Source: Anas platyrhynchos | Lineage: Eukaryota; Chordata; Aves; Anseriformes; Anatidae | Direction of reading: 5' to 3' | Assembly (NCBI RefSeq): GCF_047663525.1 | Contig: NC_092593.1 | Span: forward strand, 26,314,501 to 26,378,500 | DNA: 64,000 nt | In this document: piece after piece, positions 47,931-60,100 of the stretch | How positions within the stretch are numbered: the first letter of the stretch is position 1 | Layout of the letters: each line of letters starts with the position of its first letter | The notes under the pieces: generated by a model | Database searches by the model: none | Seen by the model: the letters and a program-made list of their open reading frames with translations, nothing else | Told to the model about the DNA's origin: nothing | Position numbers and translations under genes: made by a program

Positions 47931-50578
47931 GCACGCCCTCGTAGCTCCTCTGTCCTGCAGCAGGGGCCTCGGCTCCTCCACGAAGCCCAGGAGGGGTTTT
48001 ACACTTCACACATCGCCCATGTCAGCTCTTGGAATCACCTCCTAGCAAACGGGACAAAACCCCTCACAAAACTGGTCACTTGGCAAAGTGTGACACAGGG
48101 CTGCAGCGTGTCCAGCTTTCCTTAGCTTTGTCCTGGCATCCGTAGGACCATGCCCTGAGCGTGGTAGAGCACAGTATTGCTATGCTGTGCTTCTTTCAGC
48201 TTTCGCATGCGTGGACAGAGCATTTTATTCCCAGCACAGTAACCTCTGTGAACATGACATACACAAAAAAGAGGAAATTTAGTTGCATGTTTAAGAAAGA
48301 TGTCATTTCATTGACTTTATTCCTCCAAATCTGTCAAGGCCTGAGCTGTCTAAGTGTATTTTCAGTTAACCACTAGTAGGAGCTGCAAACCAAAGCCTGG
48401 CTCAAAAACACTTGAAAAAAACACAAGATTTTCAAAGTGCTTCATGTGAGCTGGCAGCTGACAGCAGCATGGGTGTCCTAAGACACTTCAGTGTTTCTGG
48501 AAGTCCAGGCCTGGGCTGTGCTGTTAGACCTGCCTTTGCAGTTTTCAGCATGCCATTTCAGTTCTCGCTTATCTGCAGGAATGCCTCACAGCTTCAGGGG
48601 CTGTTTCTGTAGGGGAAAGTTCCCCTCGTGTTATACTGTCAACTCAAGGGTAGCGAAAGTTTACCTTTAAAATGTAATCACAACAACGCTGAGATAAAAT
48701 CACACCACAAACCCCAACTATGACTACAGCCTGCAGCTCTTTCAGTCCTAACTCCTCCAAAGCAGCTGACCAGACAACCACATGATAGGAGGCCCTACCT
48801 TACTGAGAGCTTTGAAACTGTTGGGGTGTGAAAGTGCTAAAGAATGTGTTTAATTCTTCACTGTCACACCTAGAAGAGAATTAAATTCAAATCCAGCAGC
48901 AGAAAAATCTTCGTGGCCATCCAGCTCAACATCAGGTAGCTGTCATAAAGTGCTCTACAAGTGGCAAGACAAAAGCAGTCTGGGTCCCCAAGTATACATT
49001 TCTTTTGGATTTTGTATATTTGCTGTCCACTCTGGAGAACCTCCCATCTGAACCCAGGTGTAGGTGGCACTGGTGACAAAGCCGCAGGCAGCTGCACGTT
49101 GGCCACAAAGGAACTGCAAAGGCTGCAGAAGGTGTCCTCCTTCCTCTGGTACACAGGAACCCATGCTGTTTACAACCCTGCTGTTGTGCTAAATACCTCC
49201 CACACATTTGGGCGTATGCCACTTGAAGATACCTGCTGCTCACAGTCCTCCTCCCAGCACACCTGGAAGGGCAGGAATACAGTGTTGGTTGTTACCAAGA
49301 CAGGTCCCATAGGTCTGCAGTCCAGGCCATGGGCATGTGTATGCTGACCATCACTGGTCCATGCCTCCCTAAGTGATTAGGTACCTCATGAGGTAGCTGT
49401 GTGCCAGTGGGCAGGAGGCCAGACACACAGAGCATCAGCTTGAGGTCGGCTGGAGAGGGGCCTCGAGGGCGTTGAGCCAGCCGGCACAAAACACGAGTCA
49501 CAGGACCTGAAGTGGCATTTCGGCCGACTGCATTTGCCACTTGGGCTCCTATTGATTGAGTTTAATGCATGTGTGTCAGATCTGGGCTAAACTCCTTACA
49601 TACCTGTACAGGGAAGTGTCTGCCCTGCCGCTGAGCTGCGGTGAGCCCCCATAGCCTCCTCTGGCACACTGGTGGTCAGAACATGACAGCGTGGCACAGG
49701 CCTGTGGGGGGGATCAGCCCCATACCAGCAGGGGAGGCACCAGAATGACGGAGGGAGCACACGAGTTGCATCTCAGGCTGAAACCTGTACACCATGAGTG
49801 ACTGCGGCCTGTCTACACACCTAATAGTGAGTGATGCTGATGGGAAGGGGGATTTAAACCTATCACAGGACCTTAAAATAGCACAAAGTCATTGTTCCCC
49901 TTCTCTATTCAATGAACGGGAAAGGAAAGTGCAGGAGTGTGGAGGCTTTCTGCTCCAGCCCTGAGGAAATGACCCAGAGTCATGAGAATATAGGCCAGAT
50001 ATTGAAGCAAAGAATAAGAAGCAGCAGGAGACAACAGAATATAATTTGTGTGGATAGACTATAACAGCCCCTGCAGAAAGAATCACAATGCATTTTACTG
50101 AGAGAATATTTTATATTGCTGTGGGCAACTGCTCATCATCCACACGCAGAAGTGGAAAACTGCCAGTGAGATACAAGCTATTGCAGTGTAAACACCACCA
50201 CTATTTCATGGTGAATAAAGGGGTACAACACACTAGCAGGTTGCTAACATGGAAATTGTTTTGGGTGATAGTGATAAGAAGAGTAAGAGTTAAGTGATTA
50301 AACAGGGCAAAGAAAAATATACATTGTACATCACAGGCAAAATCCTTGCCTGAATCAGTCTCCTTTGGGAAGCAGCAAAAGTGGTGTTTTCTGAGTTGCT
50401 TGGAGCTAGAAAGGACAAGCACTGAAGATCACAGGGTAGAGAATATTGATGTACAGATCAAGGGATGGGCAAGCCCGTTTCTCTTTGGAACTGGGTATGC
50501 CACTGGCTGTAGTTTTAAAGGAATAAAAATGCCCATAAGGAATTTCCAGGTTGTTTACAGTCAAGGAGATGGCAAGTC
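47931..50578. other. Intergenic DNA, third part
   Basis: No exon is supported. Short overlapping open frames lie on both strands around 48.9-49.5 kb without recognisable domains. Confidence 0.55.
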
Positions 50579-51153
50579 TGTTGTGGGTTAAACATGGCAG
50601 GCAGCTAAGCACCACGCAGCTGCACACTTCACTGCCTCCTCCAGCAGGGTGAAGGAGGAGAATTGGAAGAGCAGAAGTTAGATAAGTCCTGGGCCAAGAT
50701 GAACACAGTTAAGACAGTTTAATAGGTTAAATAAAAATAAAAAATAAAGGAAACAAAAGAAAACAAAACCAAGGAAGGAAAAAAGTGATGTGAAACACAA
50801 TTGGTTACCACCAGCCAAATGATGCCCAGCCAGTTCCTGAGCAACAGCAGCCCAGGCAAACTCTTCACCCCCCTCTAGATTTTACTGCTGAGCACAACTT
50901 CATATGGCTTGGAATACCCCTTCGGTCAGCTGGGGTCAACTGTCCTGGCTGTGTCCCCTCCCAGCTTCTTGTGCACCCCACTTCCTCACTAGCAGGGCAG
51001 TTTCAGAAACAGAAGAGACCTTGACTCTGTATAAGTACTGTCCAGAAACAACAAAAACGGCGGTGTGTTATCTGCACTGTTTTCATCACAAATCCAAAGC
51101 ATAGCATGATATGAGCTACTATGCAGAAAATTAACTCTATCCCAGACAAAACA
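50579..51153 (-). mobile_element. Second solo LTR of an avian ERV, decayed
   Basis: It starts TGTTGTGGGTTAAAC and passes through segments I recognise from a common bird LTR family: AAGACAGTTTAATAGG, CATATGGCTTGGAATACCCC, CTGGCTGTGTCCCCTCCCAG, CTTGTGCACCCC, GACCTTGACTCTGTATAAG, CAAATCCAAAGCATAGC and TTAACTCTATCCCAGACAAA. By analogy with the family the sense strand is minus. No perfect target duplication is seen: AAGTC lies before the start and AAGTT at about the end, one mismatch, so the right boundary is uncertain by a few bases. The TATA region is degenerate. No internal viral genes adjoin it. Confidence 0.82.
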
Positions 51154-53942
51154 AGTTGGAAGTGAGGTATGAGAAAAAGGAATTTATCACTGGGATAATA
51201 GTTATGGGGGTAAGATATATAGAAAGAATGTGGCCTGAGGGCAGGAGGAGCCACGTCCAGAAAAGACCTAGGACACGTGCTGGAGAGCAGCTGCTGCTTC
51301 AGAGGAGGACAGAGAGGGGCAGAGAGGGGCCATGGGCAGTCAAGTTAGAAGAAGAAAGGAGATCTGAAAGGAGCGTGTGGATGAAGGACAGTCAAAACCA
51401 AAATGAAGGAGGGAGAGAAATACATGTAAGTGACGATGGAAAAAGGAAACACGTGTTTGTGACTCAAAATAGCTACAGTTATAGGAAGTGTGTTGTGGAA
51501 ACAGGCTGCTTGTCCCAGGTGGTTAACTGCAACCAACTGCAGCATTTATAAGAAACACTTGTAGTTGCAGTCACAGTGTCTTTGTGAGGTACAAAAGCAT
51601 GACAGAGGAGGGCGGCAAAGACGGAAAGAGTAAAGAGGGTGAAAGGCAATGAAGGTGTCTGTTGGCGTGGGACTACAAGGTCCCACATGCTCAGCCCTGA
51701 GACAGACTTTGTGTCTCAGCTTGTGAACAAACACTGAGTGCTCCAGGCTCTGCTGGCTCATCATCAAATACACTCAACTATCTGAAAAAAAAATAAAATA
51801 AAATTATCCTCATCAAACTTCATATTGCTGCCAAGTACTCCAAACTGTGTCCTGGGCTGGACCCTTTTGGAAGAATGGGGGTGGTGCGTTCTGGCAGTTC
51901 CAGAGTTACTGGGAAACAGAACAGGAGAAGGGGTAACTCCAGATTTGAGGCTATAAGGACAGGAGAAAGAGGACAAACACAACCTATTTGCTGGGCAGGG
52001 AAACTTGCTCCAGCTGTCATAGCTTATGTCAACCAAGCTACACTGGTAGCTACTCTCACTCCAGGAGGGAAACAGATGTGTAATCATCTTTTCTGCATTG
52101 GCATAACTGATAAAGTCCCAAAGAAGGGAAGGAAGAAGTAAGTTGCTCCAGAACAGCTCTGTTGGTTAAAAAACAAACAAAAAAATAAACTCAAAATGAT
52201 TTTCCTGGCAAAATGTTTACATTTTGAAGAAAGCCAACATGTTTTATGAATCCCAGCAATCCCAATTTGTCTTAAAGTTCATTTCTACATAAAATAGTTA
52301 AAACTTTGCTCAAATGCATTCCCCTGCACCTTTACTGGCCTTCCCACCCAACGGTAGTCTTTGTAGAGACTTAGTCCTTGGTATGCTGTCAGTAAAGCTC
52401 TCCCAGAGGCGGTGGTGGGGGTACTTTACATGTGATTCTTTTCCTCCATTAATTTTGCATCAGCAGCAGCTCCGTTTGCTATCAGTCTCTCTAGCTGCTT
52501 GCCTCAGGCTTACTAAGGGAGCAATAAAGGTCCTGTCCCAGGAGAAGGCTCCTCTGTGTTTCAGCACTTCCCATAAGTTGTTATCAGGGATGGAAAGGTG
52601 GTGCTACCTGGAACCTCAGCAAGTTGGAGCCTGGGTCATAACTTCACTGGCAAAGCTCAGGAGTCAGGTGTATCTCTCCCAGCTTTATCATTGCTTGAAC
52701 CTTCATATATTACTCTTGAGCCTCAGAATTAAAAGCATACTGCAGAAACTTTCTGTAGTTAGAATTACTTGCGTTTGGCTCCAGAGACCTGAGATGAGAA
52801 TTTAGATCAAATCCTGTCTTGACTCCGACTTAGCTCTGATTTTCATTTAACAAAAGGCAAAGATTTGCAGGGATTTGCAAAGATTTGAAGAGAGTAAAAC
52901 TCTCTGCCAGTGTCCATGTGAACAAATCTTTAGCATTAATAATGAACGAAATTAAATCACTTTTTGAGGAAGAGTAAACCAACAGGTGAAGACTTATTCA
53001 CAAAGTACAAAGTACAAAATCTGTAACCCAGTCCTATTCACAATTATCGGGTGCCACTGCACGACCATTACGAGGACATCAACTTCAGGAGTGTCTGTCA
53101 GGCACCCGAATTAGTCCTTTGTGTCTTCCAACATGTATATGACAGTCAGGAATGCTAAATGCATCTAATTTACTAAAGAAGCTGTTTTCCAAACATAGTA
53201 TCTGCCCTAAAATTAGCCAGATCTAAATGGCTGTAGAACATTTTATCCCAGAGGGTCCCACACCACTTCCTGAGCACAGACGTACTGCAGGCCAGAGAGC
53301 AGCGTGCTGCACAAAAGCAGGGAGAGGGAGGGAGAGAAGCTTCTGCCCTAAGGCCCTGGGGCACTGGGCCAAATCTTCTCCGCTCAGAGTTGGTGGAGTT
53401 TCTCATGTCCGCCCAGAGCAAGCCTCAGCTCCAGGGTAGAAGTTTTACATCTGAGTGAGCCTCCAGCATATCACAGGGCTGAGCGGGTCCTTCTGCAATT
53501 TGGATCTGTTCTTCCACTGAATTTGAGGACCAAGACAAAGATGAGCCTCCTCCCCTTCTGGTCATCAGCTTCCATACAGGGCAACACCACCAGCTACACA
53601 AGCCCAGCTGAAGGTGGGGGGGAGGCCTGGTTGCCAGTGGCCAACATGCACATGGAGTAGGTTAATTTAAGGAAGGGGTCACCAACAGCTGGCTATCTGC
53701 AGGAAGCGTGCTGTAGGTGATGGTAGCTTCTGTCGTGACAGATTTCACCAGAAGCAGTCTTTGCGGAAGTGATTATCAAAGGTAATGTACGAAAATCTTT
53801 CATCTTCCTGTCTGTGACAGCAAGCCATGAGGTGGGGGAAAAAAAAAAAAAAGCAGCAAACTCCACAGGTGTGGGCGACAGCTAATGCTGACATAGCTAT
53901 AACGTAGTCAGGTGTTAAATTAAAAAGTCCTTCTGACTATCA
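51154..53942. other. ICOS upstream flank
   Basis: About 2.8 kb between the decayed LTR and the ICOS TATA-like motif. The open frame at 52314-52805 (163 codons) has no recognisable domain and I treat it as chance. Short tandem patches lie near 51306-51330 (AGAGAGGGGC twice) and 52857-52890. Confidence 0.55.
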
Positions 53943-53949
53943 TATAATT
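53943..53949 (+). promoter_or_regulatory. TATA-like box of ICOS
   Basis: TATAATT lies 102 bases before the ICOS start codon, giving a predicted 5' UTR of about 70 bases. It is inferred from position only. Confidence 0.4.
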
Positions 53950-54044
53950 TCCCCCATTGCCCACAAACCACTTCCTTTTCTACCCAAGAATTCTTCCCCG
54001 TCTTCACAGCAGACAGAAGGCTGGTGCCTGAGTGTCAGGCAAGC

Positions 54045-54102
54045 ATGAAGTCGGTCGCTGTAACGCTCTGTCTCCTCTGCTTTCAGTTTGGAGCCCTGTG
54101 TG
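54045..54102 (+). CDS. ICOS: ICOS exon 1, signal peptide (coding part)
   Basis: The exon encodes MKSVAVTLCLLCFQFGALC plus the first base of the next codon, then GTGAGT. It starts with MKS like human ICOS, has A at -3 and a typical hydrophobic leader. Its 58 coding nt equal those of CTLA4 exon 1. The TATA-like motif lies 102 bases upstream. Confidence 0.93.
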
Positions 54103-57100
54103 GTGAGTAGCACTTCTTATTCTCCTCGCAGCAGATGTCCCTATGGAATATAGCCCACCCAGAGAAGGGAGGTGGTAAACGAGGTCTGATAGCATGGGGC
54201 TGGAGGAATAGAGATAATTGAGGGAAGCAGTTGCAAAAAGACCACTCTTGACTTTAACATCACTAGAGCTGGTGGGAAGAGAATTCCTGCCAGAAAGGGC
54301 ATTTGGTCTGAGACAAAATGCACAAGTTTTCATTGTCTGTATTCTTTAGCTCATCTGCTCAGTGTTATCCTCTAGCTGTTTAGACTGTAGTGCTCCAGCC
54401 AGCTTTCCTTGCTGGGCACAATGTCTTAGAGCAGCGTGACGGTGAATGGCTTAATAAAGAGACACTAAGTTATTGATATTAATCCTGGTCATGTTTGAGC
54501 AGGGAATTTTTATACTGTGAAAAATGTGTATGGCATGGAAGGGTGGATGAGATCATTTTGGTGCAGGCTTGAAATGTGGACAGACTTAAAAGGAGGCATA
54601 GCTCTCCTAACGCTGTGTTAGCGGTGGCAGCGTTGCTCTCAGTCCAGCCATAAACATGGACATAGCATTTTGCGTGGTTCAGTGTTTTGTAATAGCTATG
54701 TAAAGTAAAATACCAGAGCTCACATTTATCTGAGACCTGAGATTTAGTGCACAGAGTTACTAACTGAAGCATTCATTATTTAAACATGTTGTTTGAAGGT
54801 CATGCAAAGGGTTATTGAATATGTTTGCTTCTGAAATTCCAGTGATACACAGGTTCAGGATAGGTTCAGTTTCATACAGAATTTAAGCTTTCATTTAAAT
54901 AAAAGCTAGCTTCCAGCTCTTTAGGCAATGCAGATACCCCTCTGAAGGTTAACTAATACAGCAACAGCATACCAAGCTTTCAGACATTGAAAAATGGGTG
55001 AAATCACAGGGAAGGAGGGTAGTGGACAGTATCAATAAAGGGACACAAGCTGTTCTTTTTCTCCTTGAAAAATCATCTTAAATCTAACAAAAACATCCTC
55101 TCAATTTTGTTACGTATTTCTCAGCTAGTCAATTTAGCAGGTATACTTCACCAGCACACTTTTACATGTGGCTGGAGCCATCTAAAAGGTCATTCCCTTG
55201 GAAGAAACAGGCTGGAATTTTAAGGGTGCAAATAATTGTTCTATCTAATACTGGCAGTTCCCCCTTCTTTCTCCCTCCCTTCCAACACAGAGAATAGGTC
55301 TTGGGCAGGGTCTGGGCAGAGGAGATGGCAGAAGAAAGACATTGCTTCCAGGGAGAAATGGTATCTCACTTTTTTTTTTTTTTTCTTACAGTGCTTTCAG
55401 TATAACAAGTACTAATTATTATCATTATTGCTAAAAAGAAAAGGGCTGTAAAACAGCAGCTTTATGTAAGACACATTGGTATGACACCCTCATTAGAGAG
55501 TGAGCTAGCACTCCAGCACTGTGGCAAATTTTGGGGAGTAAAAACAGAGTAATTTAAAAGCGTGGCTTTTTTTTTTTTTTTTTTTTTTTGTCCATTTTAG
55601 CATAGTTATTAGCAAGCTCTACCTCTGATCTGTGGATATTGTTTCAGTGTAAATACCTCATGGAAGGTGATATACGTGTGTGTGTATTGTGCAATTTGGT
55701 AAACCAATCGTGACCAAGAAATTGTCTGTAAGAGCTTCTTGGGTAGACAAGCACAGGCAATGAGATTTTGAAGTACAGAGCTGTAGGACTCCATAGCACT
55801 TGAGGCCCTTGGCTATGAAATGCTGTACATGAGTTTCTGCATGCCAACATTTGCAAAGTATTATCGCAGTTTGCCCACATATCTCCTGTTGTCAACACCG
55901 GATGAAGCCATGGTCACTTCTCAGAAAGGTGTCTGAAGCATTACCAGCAATTAGTGCAGTGTTAGTGGTATATTTTATAAAAGCTCCCACATTCTACAAC
56001 ATATCTTATAACAGAGAAATAATTCAGATAGTTTTCTAGAGTACTTCTGGCCATTACTTGCTTTGCCCAGAAGGACTGCCTTCCTCTTAACCCTTGATTC
56101 CTGAAGGAAAGGAACATGCTAGTTTTAGGCATATGACTAATGACACTGAATTGACAGTGCCATCTTTCAGAGTGCCTTGAAAGATTAAAAGCTACAGCAA
56201 CTTAAAAATGGTGTGCGGTTTCATCAGACATTTAGTAATAATAAAACAAAAATGCTTGTTCGAAAAGAAGGTTCTACACTTTTTTGCTCATTTTCAGTGG
56301 CAAACACACCCAAGCATTATGCTCGTTCTTTTAATCAGCTGATTGGTTTCTGGGAGCTGGGGCAGATAAAACAAAATGCAAGAAAACCATGCAAGAATAT
56401 CCTATCCTATCCTATCCTATCCTATCCTATCCTATCCTATCCTATCCTATCCTATCCTATCCTATCCTATCCTATCCTATCCTATCCTATCCTATCCTAT
56501 CCTATCCTATCCTATCCTATCCCTGTTCTGTTCTCCTATGTAAAAATGCAAGTTTGAAAATTAAGCAAATGTGGTTTTTAAACTTCTGTTAAGACCCAAA
56601 TATGTAACGGATTGTGATGTTTGCAAATAGCATTGGGTCTGCTGAAAAGCAATGAGAAAGCTCAAAGTTGCAGTCCCATTAGAATGAAAATAACCTGCCT
56701 TCTACTGGCCTCCACATTCAAGCACCACAACTGCAGAAATTTGCAAGCCTCTGACAAAGTACTTTCCCATTGCAGTAAAGATGAAAGTAAAAATGTCTAT
56801 CAAAGGAGCTGAGGTGGACTTACTTGTTATCCAGGTAATCTCTTACAGGAATGTACAGGACTGTGAGTACACACAAACATAGGATGCACACTCACACTTC
56901 GTAGTTTGACATAACAAGATGCTGCTCTCATACCCAAGTTCATCTCTTGGATTCGCATCTCCTTGACAAGAGGTGAGCTAGGAACAGCTCTACACAACAT
57001 CAGTGTGACATGTAGGAAACCACTGAAAGATTTGTTTCCTCTTGTTATAAATATTACAGTTGCATTAGTTCTTTTATAAAAAATACCAAAAGGAACCTTA

Positions 57101-60100
57101 CAGCCAAATGCAAGCATTTTTACTGCTGAACCAGCGATATTCTTCTGCTTGTTTTCAGCTCTAACAGGATGTATTCTTTTATTCATGTATTTTTTGTGGT
57201 AGGATTAGGGGGGTTTTGTGAGTAAATCTCTCAATATTATTGGATGTTTTAACCTCCATTTCCTATATTCCACTCCCCTAAATGTACATTTACTCTCAAA
57301 GGAGCTTGGCAAATGACACGTGTCTGGCCATTAACCTCAGAGTCCTACAGGGTCCATAGGATTACCCTAGGAATGAACCAATACAAATGGGAACAGGAGA
57401 AGAGCAATCAGCCGTAGGGAGGGGGAATAAACTACCTCTTAGTATGCAGTGACAGAGCATTCACATCAGGCCTTGATGCAGAATAGCTAGTGAGCTGGAA
57501 ATCTCACTCATTGTGGTTACCCATGTAGACAATTCTGTGTTTTAATCTCAGGCACTGTTAATCTCATTTTAAAATATGCTCCCTTTATACCATGCTAAGC
57601 ACACTCTTCTGTGTGGTCACTTGTTTCAAAAGAATACTAATTGTATTACTGCTACTGAAATGTTCCTTCACAGAAATACATTACTGAGTCTTTCATGAAA
57701 ATAGGCAGTTACAGCTTCTGGGCCTCAGAGGATGCAAAACAATTTTTCAGCTTGCCACAGGGTCACGTGAACTTCACGCTTAATCACCTCGCTCTGCCCT
57801 TTTCCATTAAAAACAAATATTAAAACCATGATCTCTGACAAAGATTTTAAACCACCCAGTATGAAAGGGCAATTTCATTAGTCAACAGCAGAACTGAACT
57901 GTTCTCGGAGGCGCTCGGAGGCATGACATTCCCAGCTGTTCCTTTATGCAGAGTAACGCAGCCCCATTCCCCTCCGGGCTGCCGGGGGCCTCTGGGACCA
58001 CTTGGCCCTGCAGCTGCCCAGACCCCGAGCCAACATCTGCCTCTCCTCCCTGACGTCTGGTGGTAAAGGTGGAGGCCTCGCTCAGCTACAGGTGGGACCC
58101 AGCCAGCTCACGCATACACATCCCTAGCTTCTCCTAGCTCGATACACTCGCTGTTTTCTTTCCTTCACTAAATAATTTATCTGCTGTTGGGCCTAATTTT
58201 AAAGGCATATGTTATCAGCCCGCAGGCCACTGAAAGTAGAGCATTTTAAAAGACCTTTATTTCAAACGTTGTTCTCCCAGCAGCTGCTTTCCTTCACCAC
58301 TCAGCACGCAAGTCATCAAGACGCGTTTCCTTATTTGACCTTTGCTTTCAGCTTCTCAGGCCGTGTGCCCTTCCGAGGGCTTGCGCTCTCTGTATCGAGA
58401 GCTTTCATTCAATGGGGGTTGACAAGTTGTGTTTTGTCTGTCTTATCTTCACACCAGTGGTACAAGATACCTTGTCTGTTATCACACACTTAAGTAATAG
58501 TCTTGAAAGTAGTGCAGATATTTGAACTGTTGCTGTGTGACATAAGCCACTGACTGTGCACAGTAGGCCAGGAAGAACGTGATAACTGGGAAGAGGGTGA
58601 ATCAATCAAAAAAGAGTAACAGTTTGCATTGCTTTCCAGTTGCACATCACAAAGCATTTTCCACAAGTCCATTAGCTTATGTGTGACACTAAGAATATTT
58701 TAATCAAGTACTAACTCATTGCAATGCCCTTGCCAGTGGTGATAACTGCGGAGTAAGAATTCAAAGCAGAAAAACGCGTGGACACCAAAAGGTTGCCTCA
58801 GTCCAGGAAGAGAGTTGAAAGCATTCAACACTACATGAATGAGAATAATCTCCTGTTCCTGGGCATGTGCAGGCTGGATGTTGTGGATTGCAGGTGCCTT
58901 GGGAAAAGGATTATTTACACTGTGCAATCAGTACAGCACCCAGCACAGTTGGGAACCTACTCTGCATGGATCTAGACTGCCACGTAGCAGTAACAAGAAT
59001 ATGATTATGTATGGAAGTCTTCAAGTATTTGTCCCCTGTTTTCTTAACATTAAAAAATCTTGATGTAGAGAGTATTTCAATCTAAGCAGCCTCTGAAGTA
59101 TTTGCTCAGACTACCTGAAGAGAGGAAAGGCTGATACAGGTTTTTTTCTACCTGTCTGTGTAGGAGATAAACCTCTGATTTTTGAGCAATGCAAAAAAGA
59201 AAAAGTCGAAATGAAACACTATCAGGCTGAGCTACACAGGCTACTAATGACACACAAACCATTTCAAAGCAGTGCATGCCACCAACTCAGACAGAAAATT
59301 CCATTCTCAGTATTGCCATAGTGGGTGGTGAGGGAGGTAGTACCTTAAAGAAGTCCTAAATAATTAATAAATTGTGCCAGGCTGCTGTAACAGAGGCTGC
59401 CTAAGCACAACAGACTGAATGCAGCTTGATAATCATGAAGAGAAAAATATAGAACACAAAACTGTATGCATTGATGAATATTTTCTTGCTACATATTTTG
59501 GAGCACCTTCCAGTTATTCATTCTGGATGTGCCAGAAGAAGATATTTTGACACAGTGTTGGGAAACAGAACAAACGTAGAACAAAATGGGCACTACGGTC
59601 TGGAAACAGGGTATAATGCTAACTTATTGCCAACTCCGGATTCACGAGAAAACAAGAGTATGCTTTTTAATTTGGGATAGATTTCCTCACTATCTTTGGG
59701 GAAATTCTACTTTCATCCCAGTTTCTACTCTTTAAGCATGCCTATTCCTTCTGCAGAGGTGTTTTATGAATTTCTAAGTGCTATGTATGTTATCAATATT
59801 AATTCTTGCCCAATTAATTTTCTTCCTACATTATTTTTATATTTTGTGATTTTATCATACCATGGGATTTTATAGTGTAGCACTGAGACAAGATCAGATA
59901 GGCTTATGACACAAGTACTAACATTAGAAAATAACTTCAGCATCTTAACATCGCATGGCTCAGCCCCTCTTCCTGCATTTCTCTGCTTGAATTTTAAAAA
60001 GGAAACAATTTATTTTTCAGGAGCTGATACCTGCTCATCAAGACCGTGCAAAAATATAGGTAAGACACATTCACATAATTTGGTGTATGTTTTCAAGTGC

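Noticed and set aside
47730-48125. 131-codon frame over the CpG island
   Set aside because: Composition-driven Arg/Ala/Gly-rich translation, with open frames on the opposite strand as well. The island itself is reported, not a protein.
52314-52805. 163-codon forward frame
   Set aside because: No domain, signal or splice context. The length is within what chance gives in a window of this size.
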